The notes: generated from the sequence alone by a model not told the origin. A stretch of 64,000 nucleotides of DNA from Vannielia litorea (GCF_018424695.1 NZ_QTNQ01000007.1:1-64000); one strand, 5' to 3'; positions 24,623 to 32,940 are shown, counted from the first letter of the stretch. Program-made: numbers and translations.

Positions 24623-25689
24623 GTCAGTGCCTCCTCAATCTGCGCGCGCGCGTCGGAGAGCCAGCCTTCATCGGGCCGGAATGGACGAAACCCGAGATCG
24701 ACAAGTGGCACGGAAAGGCTGCGGCGCAGACGGGGCAGCTCCCAGCCGAAGCTGTCGTCATTGCCGTCCACCGCAGAGATCACGAGGTCGCAGCCAGAGA
24801 TCCCCGCATCGAGCGCTGCCCCGAAGCGGGCGGGAGGGTTGGTGCGGATGTGCAGCGGGGCTTCGGACACACTGCGCAAGAGACCCGGCAGGTTTCCGGG
24901 CCCGGCATGACAGGCGGGCCAACCCTGGCCATAGGGCGTGAGATCGGTGAGGCCCAATCTGACATCGTCGCATAGCCCTACCAGTGCGGGCGTATCGGTG
25001 GCGGCCCCGACCAGAGCAGCACGACGCCGTGTAGCGATGCCCTTAGGCACCAGATTTTCGAGAAGCGCCGCATGGTGTTCGGGGGCGAGCCAGCGCCCAG
25101 CATTCCGAAAGACGTAGCGCTCGCGGGCCGACAGGCCGCTTTCCTCGAGAGCCGCGCAGGCCGCTTGCCTGCGGGCCTCCCGAACCAGTGCACCCTCTGT
25201 GCGCGCGGCGTCGGGCACGGCACCGAGCACCTCATGAAGCTCGGCCAACGCCCTCTCGGCCTCTGAGAGGTTGAAGGCGTGCAGCGCGTCCGACGTTCCG
25301 TGCAGCAGGTTCCAAAGGATCAGCCGTGGCCCTGGCGCGACCCGCCCCTGTCGGCGCAGCTCAAGCGCGTATTGATAAGCCGCGAGGGCTGCCACGTCAT
25401 CGCGGCAGAACAGGATGGCGGCGAAACGGCTGAAGGCCCCTGCGGCGAAGCGATGCAGAAATCGACGGGCGAACCCATCCATGAAGGGCTCCACCACGCG
25501 GGCGACGGCACTTACCTCGGGCACATCCTGCAGCGGGGCGGCCTTTACATCAACGGCGCGCCCGCCGGCCCCGGCCACCAGTGCCTCGGGGCAGCCGTCA
25601 CCGAAGAGCCCGACCAACGGCGGGCCGTTCGCCTCAACCGCTTCGGCACGGCCCTCAAAGGCCTTCGTTAGCTCCTGCCTCGCGCCCAC
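24619..25689 (-). CDS. 2-hydroxyacyl-CoA dehydratase-like protein (subunit B)
   Basis: A protein of 356 aa, a divergent member of the same family as subunit A. GDGCPEALVAGAG resembles the family's N-terminal Cys-x-PEE-AAG motif, and ILFCRDDVAALAAYQYALEL resembles the second cysteine region. The C-terminal end SGCDLVISAVDGNDDSFGWE followed by PLVDLGFRP resembles the terminal Rossmann-like lobe. The start is a GTG at 25689 closely preceded by GGAGGG. A MarR-type site lies 19 bp upstream, so the pair is probably switched with the rest of the cluster. Confidence 0.72.
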   Translation of the reverse strand: MGARQELTKAFEGRAEAVEANGPPLVGLFGDGCPEALVAGAGGRAVDVKAAPLQDVPEVSAVARVVEPFMDGFARRFLHRFAAGAFSRFAAILFCRDDVAALAAYQYALELRRQGRVAPGPRLILWNLLHGTSDALHAFNLSEAERALAELHEVLGAVPDAARTEGALVREARRQAACAALEESGLSARERYVFRNAGRWLAPEHHAALLENLVPKGIATRRRAALVGAATDTPALVGLCDDVRLGLTDLTPYGQGWPACHAGPGNLPGLLRSVSEAPLHIRTNPPARFGAALDAGISGCDLVISAVDGNDDSFGWELPRLRRSLSVPLVDLGFRPFRPDEGWLSDARAQIEEALT

Positions 25690-25707
25690 ATTCCCTCCGT
25701 GGCGATT

Positions 25708-25726
25708 TAGTTCACTTTGGAAACTA
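25708..25726. promoter_or_regulatory. MarR-type operator site 2 (divergent promoter)
   Basis: TAGTTCACTTTGGAAACTA, an imperfect palindrome with TAGTT...AACTA ends. It stands between the minus-strand dehydratase-like genes and the plus-strand marR gene. It differs at only one base from the reverse complement of the site at 26296. It probably serves both directions and gives autoregulation. Confidence 0.72.
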
Positions 25727-25804
25727 TCTGACTATCCTTGTCAACTGTTGAATTTGGCGGGCATTGTGGCGGCCACCAGCCAACCGAGAGAGAAGAAGGC
25801 GCGC

Positions 25805-26281
25805 ATGGACAGCAAGACTGAAACCCTTCCCCCCGCCGAATTGACGCTTGGGCCACTTGCGCGAGACCTCTCTTTTGCGAGTCGGGCGCTGCGGGCGCAC
25901 CTGCGCGGCCACAACTCACGTGTGTTCGAGGAGCATGATGTGCCCTCCGGCGGGATTGCCCTACTCAGCCTGATCGGCCTCAACCCCGGCGTATCGCAAA
26001 AGGATCTGGCCGGAGCCGTGGTGCTCAAGAAGTCGGCGCTCACGAAGCTGGTCAACGAGATGGAGACCACCGGATTGATCGAACGCCGCAAGGGTGCGGG
26101 CGACCGACGCTACAATGCCGTGCACCTGACAACGAAAGGCCAGCGCCTGTTCGACGCCGTCATGCCGGATATCATTGCGCTTCAGGATCAGCTCCTCGCC
26201 CCTCTCTCCGCACAAGAGCGTAAGACATATTTCGATCTCACATGGCGCCTGATCGCGCATCTGGAACAGCAACCGGCTTGA
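25805..26281 (+). CDS. MarR family transcriptional regulator
   Basis: A protein of 158 aa with a winged helix-turn-helix: LLSLIGLNPGVSQKDLAGAV VLKKSALTKLVNEME (helices 2-4) followed by the wing TTGLIERRKGAGDRRYNAVHLT, with the DxRxxxVxLT pattern typical of MarR. MarR dimers usually repress catabolic genes and release DNA on binding an aromatic acid or CoA thioester. The ATG at 25805 is chosen for its position at the family start; the longer frame overlaps the divergent gene. It is flanked on both sides by the same 19-bp site. Confidence 0.93.
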   Translation: MDSKTETLPPAELTLGPLARDLSFASRALRAHLRGHNSRVFEEHDVPSGGIALLSLIGLNPGVSQKDLAGAVVLKKSALTKLVNEMETTGLIERRKGAGDRRYNAVHLTTKGQRLFDAVMPDIIALQDQLLAPLSAQERKTYFDLTWRLIAHLEQQPA

Positions 26282-26295
26282 CCGAAACCCGCACT

Positions 26296-26314
26296 TAGTT
26301 TCTAAAGTGAACTA
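26296..26314. promoter_or_regulatory. MarR-type operator site 3 (CoA-transferase copy 4)
   Basis: TAGTTTCTAAAGTGAACTA, in the 78-bp gap between marR and the next CoA-transferase gene. Its reverse complement equals site 2 except for one base. It probably controls the downstream CoA-transferase. Confidence 0.72.
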
Positions 26315-26359
26315 TATGACCGCGGGCAGATCGCCGGCGGCCCCGGGATGGAGGACTTT

Positions 26360-27529
26360 GTGGCACAACCGCTGGCCGGGCTGCGTATTGCCGATTTCAG
26401 CCATGTCATTGCCGGACCGCTGGCAACGCAATTTCTCTGCCTGCTGGGCGCGGAGGTGATCAAGGTAGAGCCACCGCAAGGCGACGCGATGCGCTATTAC
26501 ACCCGCGACCCGGAGCGGCGCGGCATGGCCGAGCCATTCATCGGCGCGAATGCCGGGAAGAAGTCTGTCATCCTCGACTTAAAAACCGATGAAGGCCGCG
26601 TCGCGGCGCAGGCGATCATCGCGCAATCCGATGTTTTTGTGGAAAACTTCAGGCCCAGTGTCGCCGAACGGCTGGGCCTGGGCAGCGCCGCACTTCTGGA
26701 GGCCAACCCGGGGCTGATCTGCTGTTCCGTCTCGGGCTTCGGGCAAGCCGGGCCGATGCGCGACTTCCCCGCGATTGACCAGGTGATCCAGTCTGTCTCG
26801 GGGCTGATGACCCTGACGGGAAGCCCCGGCAATGAGAAGCCGCTGCGCGTGGGCTTCCCCATCGTTGATACCTACTGCGCCCTGCTGACCGCCTTCGCGA
26901 TCCTCGCCGCCGTGACGCAAAAGCGCGCCGATCCGGAGGGCAAGGGCCAGGTGATCGACGTGTCGATGCTGGATGCAACAATGGTGATGATGAGTTCGGT
27001 CATCGGGGCGATGCTGATCAATGGCACGCCTCCCATACGGAGCGGCAACCGCGGCTTTTCCGGCGCGCCCACGGCCGATACATTCGCCTGCGCCGATGGC
27101 CAGATTACCATAGGGGCGGTGCAGCAGGTGCAGGTGGAACGGCTGATGGCGTCCCTGGGCTGCGAGGCCCTTCTGGAGGATGACCGCTTCGCCACGCCGG
27201 ACGCGCGCATGCAGAACGACACCGCCTTGCAGGAGGCGCTAAGCCCTTACTTTGCTGCTGAAAAATCAGATGAGCTGGAAGCGAAACTGGCTGCGGCGGG
27301 GGTGCCTGCGGGCAAGGTGCGCTCAACGGTGGAAGCCTTGGACCTGGAGCAGCTTCAGGGGCGCGAGTTGTTTATTGATGTGCCCGTTGGTGATGGTAGA
27401 GCCGAGATTCTGAACGCGGGCTTCCGCTTTGCCCATGACGGGCCGGGCCACGGGCGCGGAGCACCGGGCCTTGGCGAGCATACCGATGAAGTTCTGGCGG
27501 CGCTGGGGCTGCGGCCTGCCGCCGAATAG
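26360..27529 (+). CDS. CaiB/BaiF family CoA-transferase (copy 4)
   Basis: A protein of 389 aa. N-terminal signature LAGLRIADFSHVIAGPLATQFLCLLGAEVIKVE and VFVENFRPSVAERLGLG. The catalytic aspartate is Asp205 in VIDVSMLDATMVM, so this copy looks fully competent. Start choice: the GTG at 26360 has GGAGG five bases before it, whereas the in-frame ATG at 26348 has no Shine-Dalgarno sequence and itself forms part of that GGAGG; the ATG start would add four residues. Part of the MarR-controlled set through site 3, on the opposite strand to copies 1-3. It converges with argE. Confidence 0.93.
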   Translation: MAQPLAGLRIADFSHVIAGPLATQFLCLLGAEVIKVEPPQGDAMRYYTRDPERRGMAEPFIGANAGKKSVILDLKTDEGRVAAQAIIAQSDVFVENFRPSVAERLGLGSAALLEANPGLICCSVSGFGQAGPMRDFPAIDQVIQSVSGLMTLTGSPGNEKPLRVGFPIVDTYCALLTAFAILAAVTQKRADPEGKGQVIDVSMLDATMVMMSSVIGAMLINGTPPIRSGNRGFSGAPTADTFACADGQITIGAVQQVQVERLMASLGCEALLEDDRFATPDARMQNDTALQEALSPYFAAEKSDELEAKLAAAGVPAGKVRSTVEALDLEQLQGRELFIDVPVGDGRAEILNAGFRFAHDGPGHGRGAPGLGEHTDEVLAALGLRPAAE

Positions 27530-27530
27530 C

Positions 27531-28685
27531 TCAGAGCCGTGTGCCGAGACGCTCCAGCATGGCAAGGCACTGAGACAGCTGGGAAACCTCGAGAAATTCG
27601 TCCGGCTTGTGCGCCTGTTCGACGGAACCCGGCCCACAGATCACCACGTCGATCCCGAGCTGCTGAAACACCCCGGCCTCGGTGTTGAAGGGCACCAGCG
27701 CGCCACCATTGGACCCGGTAAGCGCACAGGCCAGGGCTGCCGCTTCGCCTTCGGTCATCGGCAGAAGCCCCGGGGTATCGCCAATGGTTTCGGTGGTGAT
27801 TGCTGCTTCGGGGGCCACCGCTTGCATTTCCGGCAGGAGTATCTCGTTGATATAACTTTCCAATTCGCCGCGCACGAAGCTGGCATCGACATCTGCCACG
27901 GGACGCATTTCCCACTGCACCTCCGCTTCGGCGGGGATGACATTATGGGCAAACCCACCCACGAGCGCCCCGGTATTGATGGTCGTCCAGGGCGGCTCGA
28001 AGCGGCTTTCGGGCGGAGTGCGGGCCTTCAGCGCCTCGCGCAGCTCCATCAGTCGGGCGATATAGCGGGCCGCGTACTCCACCGCGTTGACGCCAGCACC
28101 CGGATCGGAGCCGTGGCCGGAGCGGCCACGGAAGCGGGTGGTGTATTCGCAGCAGCCCTTGTGGCCTTCGACGACGCGCATGGAGGTGGGCTCGCCGATG
28201 ATGGCGACGGAGGGCAGCACCTCGCGGGTTTTCAGCTGCTCGGCCAAGGACTTGGCCCCAAGGCAGCCGACCTCCTCATCATAGGTGAAGGCGAAGTGGA
28301 GCGGGCGGGATTTGACCTGCGCGGCAAGCTGAGGGGCCATAGCGACACAGGCCGCGATGAAGCCTTTCATGTCACAGGTGCCGCGCCCGTAGAGGCGGCC
28401 ATCGCGCGGGGTGAGCGTGAAGGGATCGGCGGTCCAGTCCTGGCCTTCGGTGGGCACCACGTCGGAATGGCCGGAGAGCAGGATACCCCCTTCAACGTCG
28501 AGGCCTATCGTGGCGTAAAGATTGGCTTTATCGCCACTCTCATCCGACATCACCTCGACTCGCGCACCGGCATCCTCCAGCCGTTCGGCGAGGGCCGCAA
28601 TGCAGGCAAGGTTGCTGTCTGACGAGACGGTGGGACAGGCCACCAGCTCACCCAGAAGCGTGATCGTTTCATCCAGCATGGTCAT
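27531..28685 (-). CDS. argE: Acetylornithine deacetylase (M20 family)
   Basis: A protein of 384 aa. It removes acetate from N-acetylornithine in arginine synthesis. The M20 zinc motifs are present: LLSGHSDVVPTEGQDW (first His ligand), RGTCDMKG (bridging Asp), FTYDEEVGCLG (catalytic Glu pair) and IGEPTS. RGRSGHGSDP is the dimerisation-domain His. Other M20 deacylases look similar, but length and the CPTVSSDSNLA and TEAGVFQQLG patterns favour ArgE. The end is 1 bp from the convergent CoA-transferase stop, without room for a separate terminator. Confidence 0.9.
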   Translation of the reverse strand: MTMLDETITLLGELVACPTVSSDSNLACIAALAERLEDAGARVEVMSDESGDKANLYATIGLDVEGGILLSGHSDVVPTEGQDWTADPFTLTPRDGRLYGRGTCDMKGFIAACVAMAPQLAAQVKSRPLHFAFTYDEEVGCLGAKSLAEQLKTREVLPSVAIIGEPTSMRVVEGHKGCCEYTTRFRGRSGHGSDPGAGVNAVEYAARYIARLMELREALKARTPPESRFEPPWTTINTGALVGGFAHNVIPAEAEVQWEMRPVADVDASFVRGELESYINEILLPEMQAVAPEAAITTETIGDTPGLLPMTEGEAAALACALTGSNGGALVPFNTEAGVFQQLGIDVVICGPGSVEQAHKPDEFLEVSQLSQCLAMLERLGTRL

Positions 28686-28694
28686 GGCGCGACC

Positions 28695-29579
28695 CTACTC
28701 CGGCGCGGCCTCCCCCGCCAGCCCGAGCGGACGGGCGCCCGCGAGGAGGGGCGCATGGGCGGCGAATAGGGCTGAGATGCGGCGGCAGACCTCGCGGATC
28801 TCGGGGCGGTGACGATCATCATTGTGGGTCACAAGGTGTTGCCGCTCGGTTAATTCGTCGATCAGCGGCCCGGCGCGCGTGAGCCTCGGGTCGGCGTCAC
28901 CGACGAAACAGGGCATGACACCGATGCCGGCGCAGCCGCGCACGAGATCATGCATGGTGGCGACGGAGGAGGCCCAGGCCACCACCTGGACCGGCTGGCG
29001 CAGCACCCAGCGCGCGGCGGGATGGCGGGCGTTGGCCTCATCGACAGCCACCCAGCCCGCCGCCCCCGGATCGGCCATGTGGCGCGCCCGGAACGGCGCA
29101 AAACGCAGGGTTTCCAGGGGCTTGGAGGCGAGGTTGCCACTTTCGGGAGCAGCATTGCGAATGCCGATTTCAACCTCGCGGTGGGCAATGTCGAGCCGGG
29201 ATTCTGTGGTGCAGAACGTGATGCGAAACGGGTCTTCGGGGCGCCACAGGTCGGTGAAATGGTCGGCCATGAAGGCTGCCGTGGCAGTGCCGGCGGAGAT
29301 TCGGACGGCAGGGCGGTTCCCAGCGGCATCCAACCATTGGTCAAGCGCGCGCGAAGCGGCGGCCATGGGCTTTACCCGGGCCAGAAGCCCCTGCCCTTCC
29401 GGCGTAATTTCGTAGCCATTTCTAGACCTTACGAAGAGTTGCAGCCCAAGCGCCTCCTCCAGCGCCAGCATCCGGCGTCCGAGGGTGGCCGGGCTTGCGC
29501 CGGTTTCGCGCGCGGCAGCGGAAAGACCGCCGGAGTCGGCGACATGGTAGAAAAGCCGGAGATCCTCCCAATTTTGCAT
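28695..29579 (-). CDS. LysR family transcriptional regulator
   Basis: A protein of 294 aa. The N-terminal winged HTH is MQNWEDLRLFYHVADSGGLSAAARETGASPATLGRRM, followed by a LysR effector domain split over two lobes. The form with WEDLRLFYHVADSGGLS resembles the GcvA-like/AmpR-like branch. I chose the ATG at 29579, ten codons inside the longest frame, since the HTH starts there; the ATG at 29609 remains possible because neither has a strong ribosome site. It lies 9 bp upstream of argE in the same direction, but LysR genes usually act on divergent targets, and a small plus-strand frame is the only divergent candidate. Confidence 0.87.
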   Translation of the reverse strand: MQNWEDLRLFYHVADSGGLSAAARETGASPATLGRRMLALEEALGLQLFVRSRNGYEITPEGQGLLARVKPMAAASRALDQWLDAAGNRPAVRISAGTATAAFMADHFTDLWRPEDPFRITFCTTESRLDIAHREVEIGIRNAAPESGNLASKPLETLRFAPFRARHMADPGAAGWVAVDEANARHPAARWVLRQPVQVVAWASSVATMHDLVRGCAGIGVMPCFVGDADPRLTRAGPLIDELTERQHLVTHNDDRHRPEIREVCRRISALFAAHAPLLAGARPLGLAGEAAPE

Positions 29580-29665
29580 ATATGAAAAATCGGCTCCGGT
29601 ATTGGGCAATTCTCCGCGGTTAGGATGGCGTTATCTTTTCAAAAACGCAACACATGGAGGCCGAC

Positions 29666-29866
29666 GTGACCCCGATCCTGACCATCCTCTCCCGCCGGGA
29701 CGACCGCCGAAAGCACTCTGCAGAGGAGATCGAAGACTTTTATCAGACCCATGGCGTGCGGTGGCGCAACCCTTTTGCAAAACGCGAAACCGGCGGAAAA
29801 AGCGAGGGGGCACAACCTATGCACATCCGATGCACATCCCATGCATGTGCGAAATGCGAAAGCTGA
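29666..29866 (+). CDS. Possible small protein divergent from LysR gene
   Basis: A 66-aa frame from a GTG at 29666 that has GGAGG five bases upstream; an ATG at 29654 in the same frame is the alternative. The first 35 codons (PILTILSRRDDRRKHSAEEI and on to YQTHGVRWRNPF) have the strongly G/C-ending third positions of real genes here. The last 20 lose this bias and run into a small repeat, with four cysteines in the tail. Unknown family. It could be a true small protein, a 5' remnant, or chance. Confidence 0.35.
   Translation: MTPILTILSRRDDRRKHSAEEIEDFYQTHGVRWRNPFAKRETGGKSEGAQPMHIRCTSHACAKCES
29819..29850. repeat. Short ATGCACATCC repeat with inverted copy
   Basis: ATGCACATCC occurs at 29819 and again at 29830, followed by ATGCATGTGC, so that GCACAT (29832-29837) can pair with ATGTGC (29845-29850). 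It lies in the tail of the doubtful small frame and in the gap between the LysR region and the next minus-strand gene. Purpose unknown. Confidence 0.4.
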
Positions 29867-29930
29867 GGCGGCGGCGCGGTAAACCCACGGGCACGGTCCG
29901 GCAAGGCGGCGTTAAGCGAGGTGCGCGGCG

Positions 29931-30131
29931 TCACTCTTCGTCGGGCGGGTCGGTCCACACCACGAAGAACTGGTAGGCGCACCAGGCCCCGGCGGCGGCG
30001 AAGGCGATGGCCCATCCCGTTGCCCCACTGGCCATCTCGACCCCGGCCCAGGCAAAGGTGAGTGCCGTGACCAGCACGCGGCGCCAGAGGGGACGGAAGA
30101 AGGGAACCCGGAGGTCGAAGATTTCTTTCAT
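29931..30131 (-). CDS. Small two-helix membrane protein
   Basis: A protein of 66 aa: MKEIFDLRVPFFRPLWRRVL, then two hydrophobic helices (about residues 20-35 and 40-56) with a Gly-rich turn, ending in WTDPPDEE. A positively charged N-terminal patch and acidic tail suggest both ends are cytoplasmic. I recall similar short proteins in other Rhodobacteraceae but know no function. It lies 45 bp downstream of the GntR gene in the same direction, so it may be the last gene of the sugar-transport operon or separate. Confidence 0.68.
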   Translation of the reverse strand: MKEIFDLRVPFFRPLWRRVLVTALTFAWAGVEMASGATGWAIAFAAAGAWCAYQFFVVWTDPPDEE

Positions 30132-30176
30132 CTGGCGGCTGCCTCTGGCGCTTTGGTTGGACGTATGAAGCCCGGC

Positions 30177-30899
30177 TCACACGGTGGCGCGGGTGCGGGC
30201 GTGGCCCTCGGTAATGACCTTGAGCATCGCCTTATGTGCCGCCTCCGGCACGCCGGAGGCAATGGCGCGGGCGATATCACGGTGGTTTTGCGCCACCTCG
30301 GCCTTAACCTCCTTGAACTGCTCGTTGGCCTCGATGAGGAAGAGGGAATAGAGCGCGGTTTGCACCATGTCGCCCAGGGATTGCAGGAAGCGGTTGCCCG
30401 AAAGCTTGAGCACGTGGTGGTGGAACTCGTAGTCGGCCACGGCAAAATCGGCCCGGCTGGTCGCCCCGGCGAGCGCGTCGCATAGCGCGTAGAGGCGATC
30501 ACATTCTACCTCGTTGGCGCGGCGTGCGGCGGAGGCGGCGGCGGCGGGCTCGAAGATGAGGCGAATCTCGAAGAGCTCGTCGTAGAAGCGGCCCGGATTC
30601 TTGACTGAGGTGTGCCATCGCAGCACGTCCTCGTCGAACATGTTCCACTCGTCAGAAGGGCGCACATGGGTGCCGACCTTGGCCTTGGAGGCGATCATGC
30701 CCTTGGCCGCGAGGGTTTTCTTGGCCTCACGCACCACGGTGCGGCTCACGTCGAACATCTCGCAAAGGTCCGGATCGAGCGGGATCATCGTGTCGGCCGG
30801 ATACTCGCCGGCCACGATGGAGCGCCCCAGTTGGTCGACGACAAAATGGGTATGGTTCGAGGCCCGCGCGGAGGGCGAGCCCGAAGCGACAATCGTCAT
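30177..30899 (-). CDS. FadR-type GntR family regulator
   Basis: A protein of 240 aa. N-terminal winged HTH: VVDQLGRSIVAGEYPADTMI and MFDVSRTVVREAKKTLAAKG MIASKAKVGTHV. C-terminal FCD domain of about 130 residues with the metal-ligand histidines in DYEFHHHVLKLSGN. FCD-type regulators respond to sugars or organic acids. The ATG at 30899 is preferred because it overlaps the yjfF stop in the ATGA form; a longer frame adds 17 residues reading into yjfF. As the last gene of the sugar ABC operon it probably represses that operon. Confidence 0.92.
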   Translation of the reverse strand: MTIVASGSPSARASNHTHFVVDQLGRSIVAGEYPADTMIPLDPDLCEMFDVSRTVVREAKKTLAAKGMIASKAKVGTHVRPSDEWNMFDEDVLRWHTSVKNPGRFYDELFEIRLIFEPAAAASAARRANEVECDRLYALCDALAGATSRADFAVADYEFHHHVLKLSGNRFLQSLGDMVQTALYSLFLIEANEQFKEVKAEVAQNHRDIARAIASGVPEAAHKAMLKVITEGHARTRATV

Positions 30900-31888
30900 G
30901 ATGGCTGAGCGGAGCCAGTCGCTCTTTTTCGTCGGGTTGTCGTCGCCCAAGTGAGGCCTTTCTGAAGCAGGATGAATGCGAAGAGCAAAGCGCCGATGAC
31001 GATCTTAGTCCACCAGCTCGAAAGTGTCCCGTCAAAGACGATGTAGGTCTGGATCAGCCCCATGATGAGGATGCCGAAGAAGGTGCCGGCGACGAAGCCG
31101 TATCCGCCGGAAAGGAGCGTGCCGCCGATGACGACGGCGGCGATGGCATCAAGCTCGACGCCCACGGTGGCGAGGGAGTAGCCGGCGGAGGTGTAGAGCG
31201 AGAAGACGATGCCGGAGAGCCCGGCGAGCCCGCCGGAGATGGCGTAGATGCCGACGGTGGTGGAGGCCAGAGGCACGCCCATCAGCCGCGCGGTCTGCGC
31301 CCCACCACCGAGGCCGTAGACGTTTTGGCCGAAGCGGGTGCGGTGGGCGATGAGCGCGCCCGCGATGAAGGTGAGGATCATCAGCCCGCCGATCAGCCGG
31401 AAGCGCCCGCCGCCCGGGGCCTTCCAGTAGATATCCTGAAGCGTATCGTAGAACTCGTGGGTGATGGGCACGCTATCGGTGCTGAGGACATAGGCCGCAC
31501 CGCGGGCGAGGAACATGCCCGCCAGGGTGACGATGAAGGGCGGCATTTCGAGGTAGTGGATGGTGGCCCCCATGGCCGCGCCGAAGCCCGTAGTGATGGC
31601 CAGAACGAGGGCAAAGGCGGTGAGCGGGTGCATGGAGGTGTCGCGCAGGACCACCGCGAGGAAGACACCGGTGAAGGCAATGACGGAGCCCACCGAGAGG
31701 TCGATGCCGCCAGAGAGGATCACGAAGGTCATCCCCACCGCGACGATACCAAGAAAGGCGTTGTCTGTCAGAAGGTTGGCCACGACGCGGGTGGAGAGCA
31801 TGGCCGGGTATTGCGCGGCGCAGAGCGCATAGGCCAGCACGAAGGTTGCGAGCGTGACCATGAGTGGAAGGTGGGTGGAGCGGATCAT
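30896..31888 (-). CDS. yjfF: Sugar ABC transporter permease, YjfF-like
   Basis: A protein of 330 aa with about 9-10 membrane helices of the ribose-type (BPD_transp_2) permease family. Signatures: GMTFVILSGGIDLSVGSVIA and YAISGGLAGLSGIVFSLYTS, then GGTLLSGGYGFVAGTFFG. With YtfT it forms the channel of a galactofuranose-type importer. Overlaps both neighbours by 4 bp. Confidence 0.9.
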   Translation of the reverse strand: MIRSTHLPLMVTLATFVLAYALCAAQYPAMLSTRVVANLLTDNAFLGIVAVGMTFVILSGGIDLSVGSVIAFTGVFLAVVLRDTSMHPLTAFALVLAITTGFGAAMGATIHYLEMPPFIVTLAGMFLARGAAYVLSTDSVPITHEFYDTLQDIYWKAPGGGRFRLIGGLMILTFIAGALIAHRTRFGQNVYGLGGGAQTARLMGVPLASTTVGIYAISGGLAGLSGIVFSLYTSAGYSLATVGVELDAIAAVVIGGTLLSGGYGFVAGTFFGILIMGLIQTYIVFDGTLSSWWTKIVIGALLFAFILLQKGLTWATTTRRKRATGSAQPS

Positions 31889-32940
31889 GAGGTGCTGTCC
31901 CCGGGTGCTTTGCTGGGCGCGGGTTTGGGCCGCTCTGGCAGGCTCTCAGGGCCGGAGGCGCGGAGCATGTAGATGAGGTGGCCGATCTTGGGCGACTGGA
32001 TCACCAGGATCGCCAGGATGAGCAGCGCCTTGATGACGAGGTTGAACTCGGGCGGCATGCCCGAAAGCAGGATCACCGAGTTGACCGACTGGATGATGAG
32101 CGCCCCGATGAGCGAGGCGACGATGGAAAACCGCCCGCCGAGCAGGGAGTTGCCGCCGATGACCACGGCGAGGATGGCGTCCAGTTCCAGCCAGAGGCCG
32201 GCGTTGTTGGCATCCGCCCCCTTGATGTCGGCCGCGACGATGACCCCGGCAAGCGCGGCGCAGAGGCCGGAGGCGAGGTAGACGCAGATCAGCAGGACGC
32301 GGGAGTTGATGCCCGCGAGGCGAGAACTCGCCTCGTTGACGCCGATCGCCTCGATCAGCATGCCGAGCGCGGTGCGGCGCACGGCGAGTGTGGCGAGCGT
32401 GCCGAGGGCGAGCCAGATGACGATGGGCGTGGGAATGCCCAGCACAGTGCCCGCGCCGAGGCGGATGAGGCCTTCGTTGTTGAAGGTGAGGATGGTGCCC
32501 TCGGTGATGAGCTGGGCGATGCCCCGCCCGGCGACCATCAGCACCAGCGTGGCGACGATGGGCTGGATGCGCAAGACGGCGACGAGCACCCCGTTCCAGA
32601 GGCCGCAAAGCAGGCCCGTCGCCAGCGCGCCGATGAGCGCGGTGCCCCAGCCATGGCCCTCGGTGACGAGGCTGGCGGCTGTGGCCCCGGCGATGGCCAT
32701 GACTGCGCCGACCGAAAGGTCGATGCCCTTGGTCGCGATGACCAGCGTCATGCCGATGCAGAGGAGCGCGACAGGGGCGCCCCGGTTGAATACATCGACG
32801 AGGTTGCCGAAGATCCGGCCATTGCGGAAGGACACGTCGAAAAAGTCGGGGAAGACCAGCACGTTGAGGCCCAGAACCACCGCGAGGATGATAAGCTGCG
32901 GGGTGATCCGCTTGAGCAGGGAGGGGGTTGTGGCGGACAT
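31885..32940 (-). CDS. ytfT: Sugar ABC transporter permease, YtfT-like
   Basis: A protein of 351 aa, second membrane component of the same importer. GMTLVIATKGIDLSVGAVMA is the family signature; later GANNAGLWLELDAILAVVIG-like sequence (here DANNAGLWLELDAILAVVIG) and GGRFSIVASLIGALIIQSVN match YtfT. A Pro/Lys-rich cytoplasmic tail ends it. The start overlaps the ytfR stop by one base. Confidence 0.9.
   Translation of the reverse strand: MSATTPSLLKRITPQLIILAVVLGLNVLVFPDFFDVSFRNGRIFGNLVDVFNRGAPVALLCIGMTLVIATKGIDLSVGAVMAIAGATAASLVTEGHGWGTALIGALATGLLCGLWNGVLVAVLRIQPIVATLVLMVAGRGIAQLITEGTILTFNNEGLIRLGAGTVLGIPTPIVIWLALGTLATLAVRRTALGMLIEAIGVNEASSRLAGINSRVLLICVYLASGLCAALAGVIVAADIKGADANNAGLWLELDAILAVVIGGNSLLGGRFSIVASLIGALIIQSVNSVILLSGMPPEFNLVIKALLILAILVIQSPKIGHLIYMLRASGPESLPERPKPAPSKAPGDSTS

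Noticed and set aside
29602-29976. 124-codon plus-strand frame between LysR and the small membrane protein
   Set aside because: Arg/Gly-rich frame without a ribosome site; competes with the better-supported frame from 29666.
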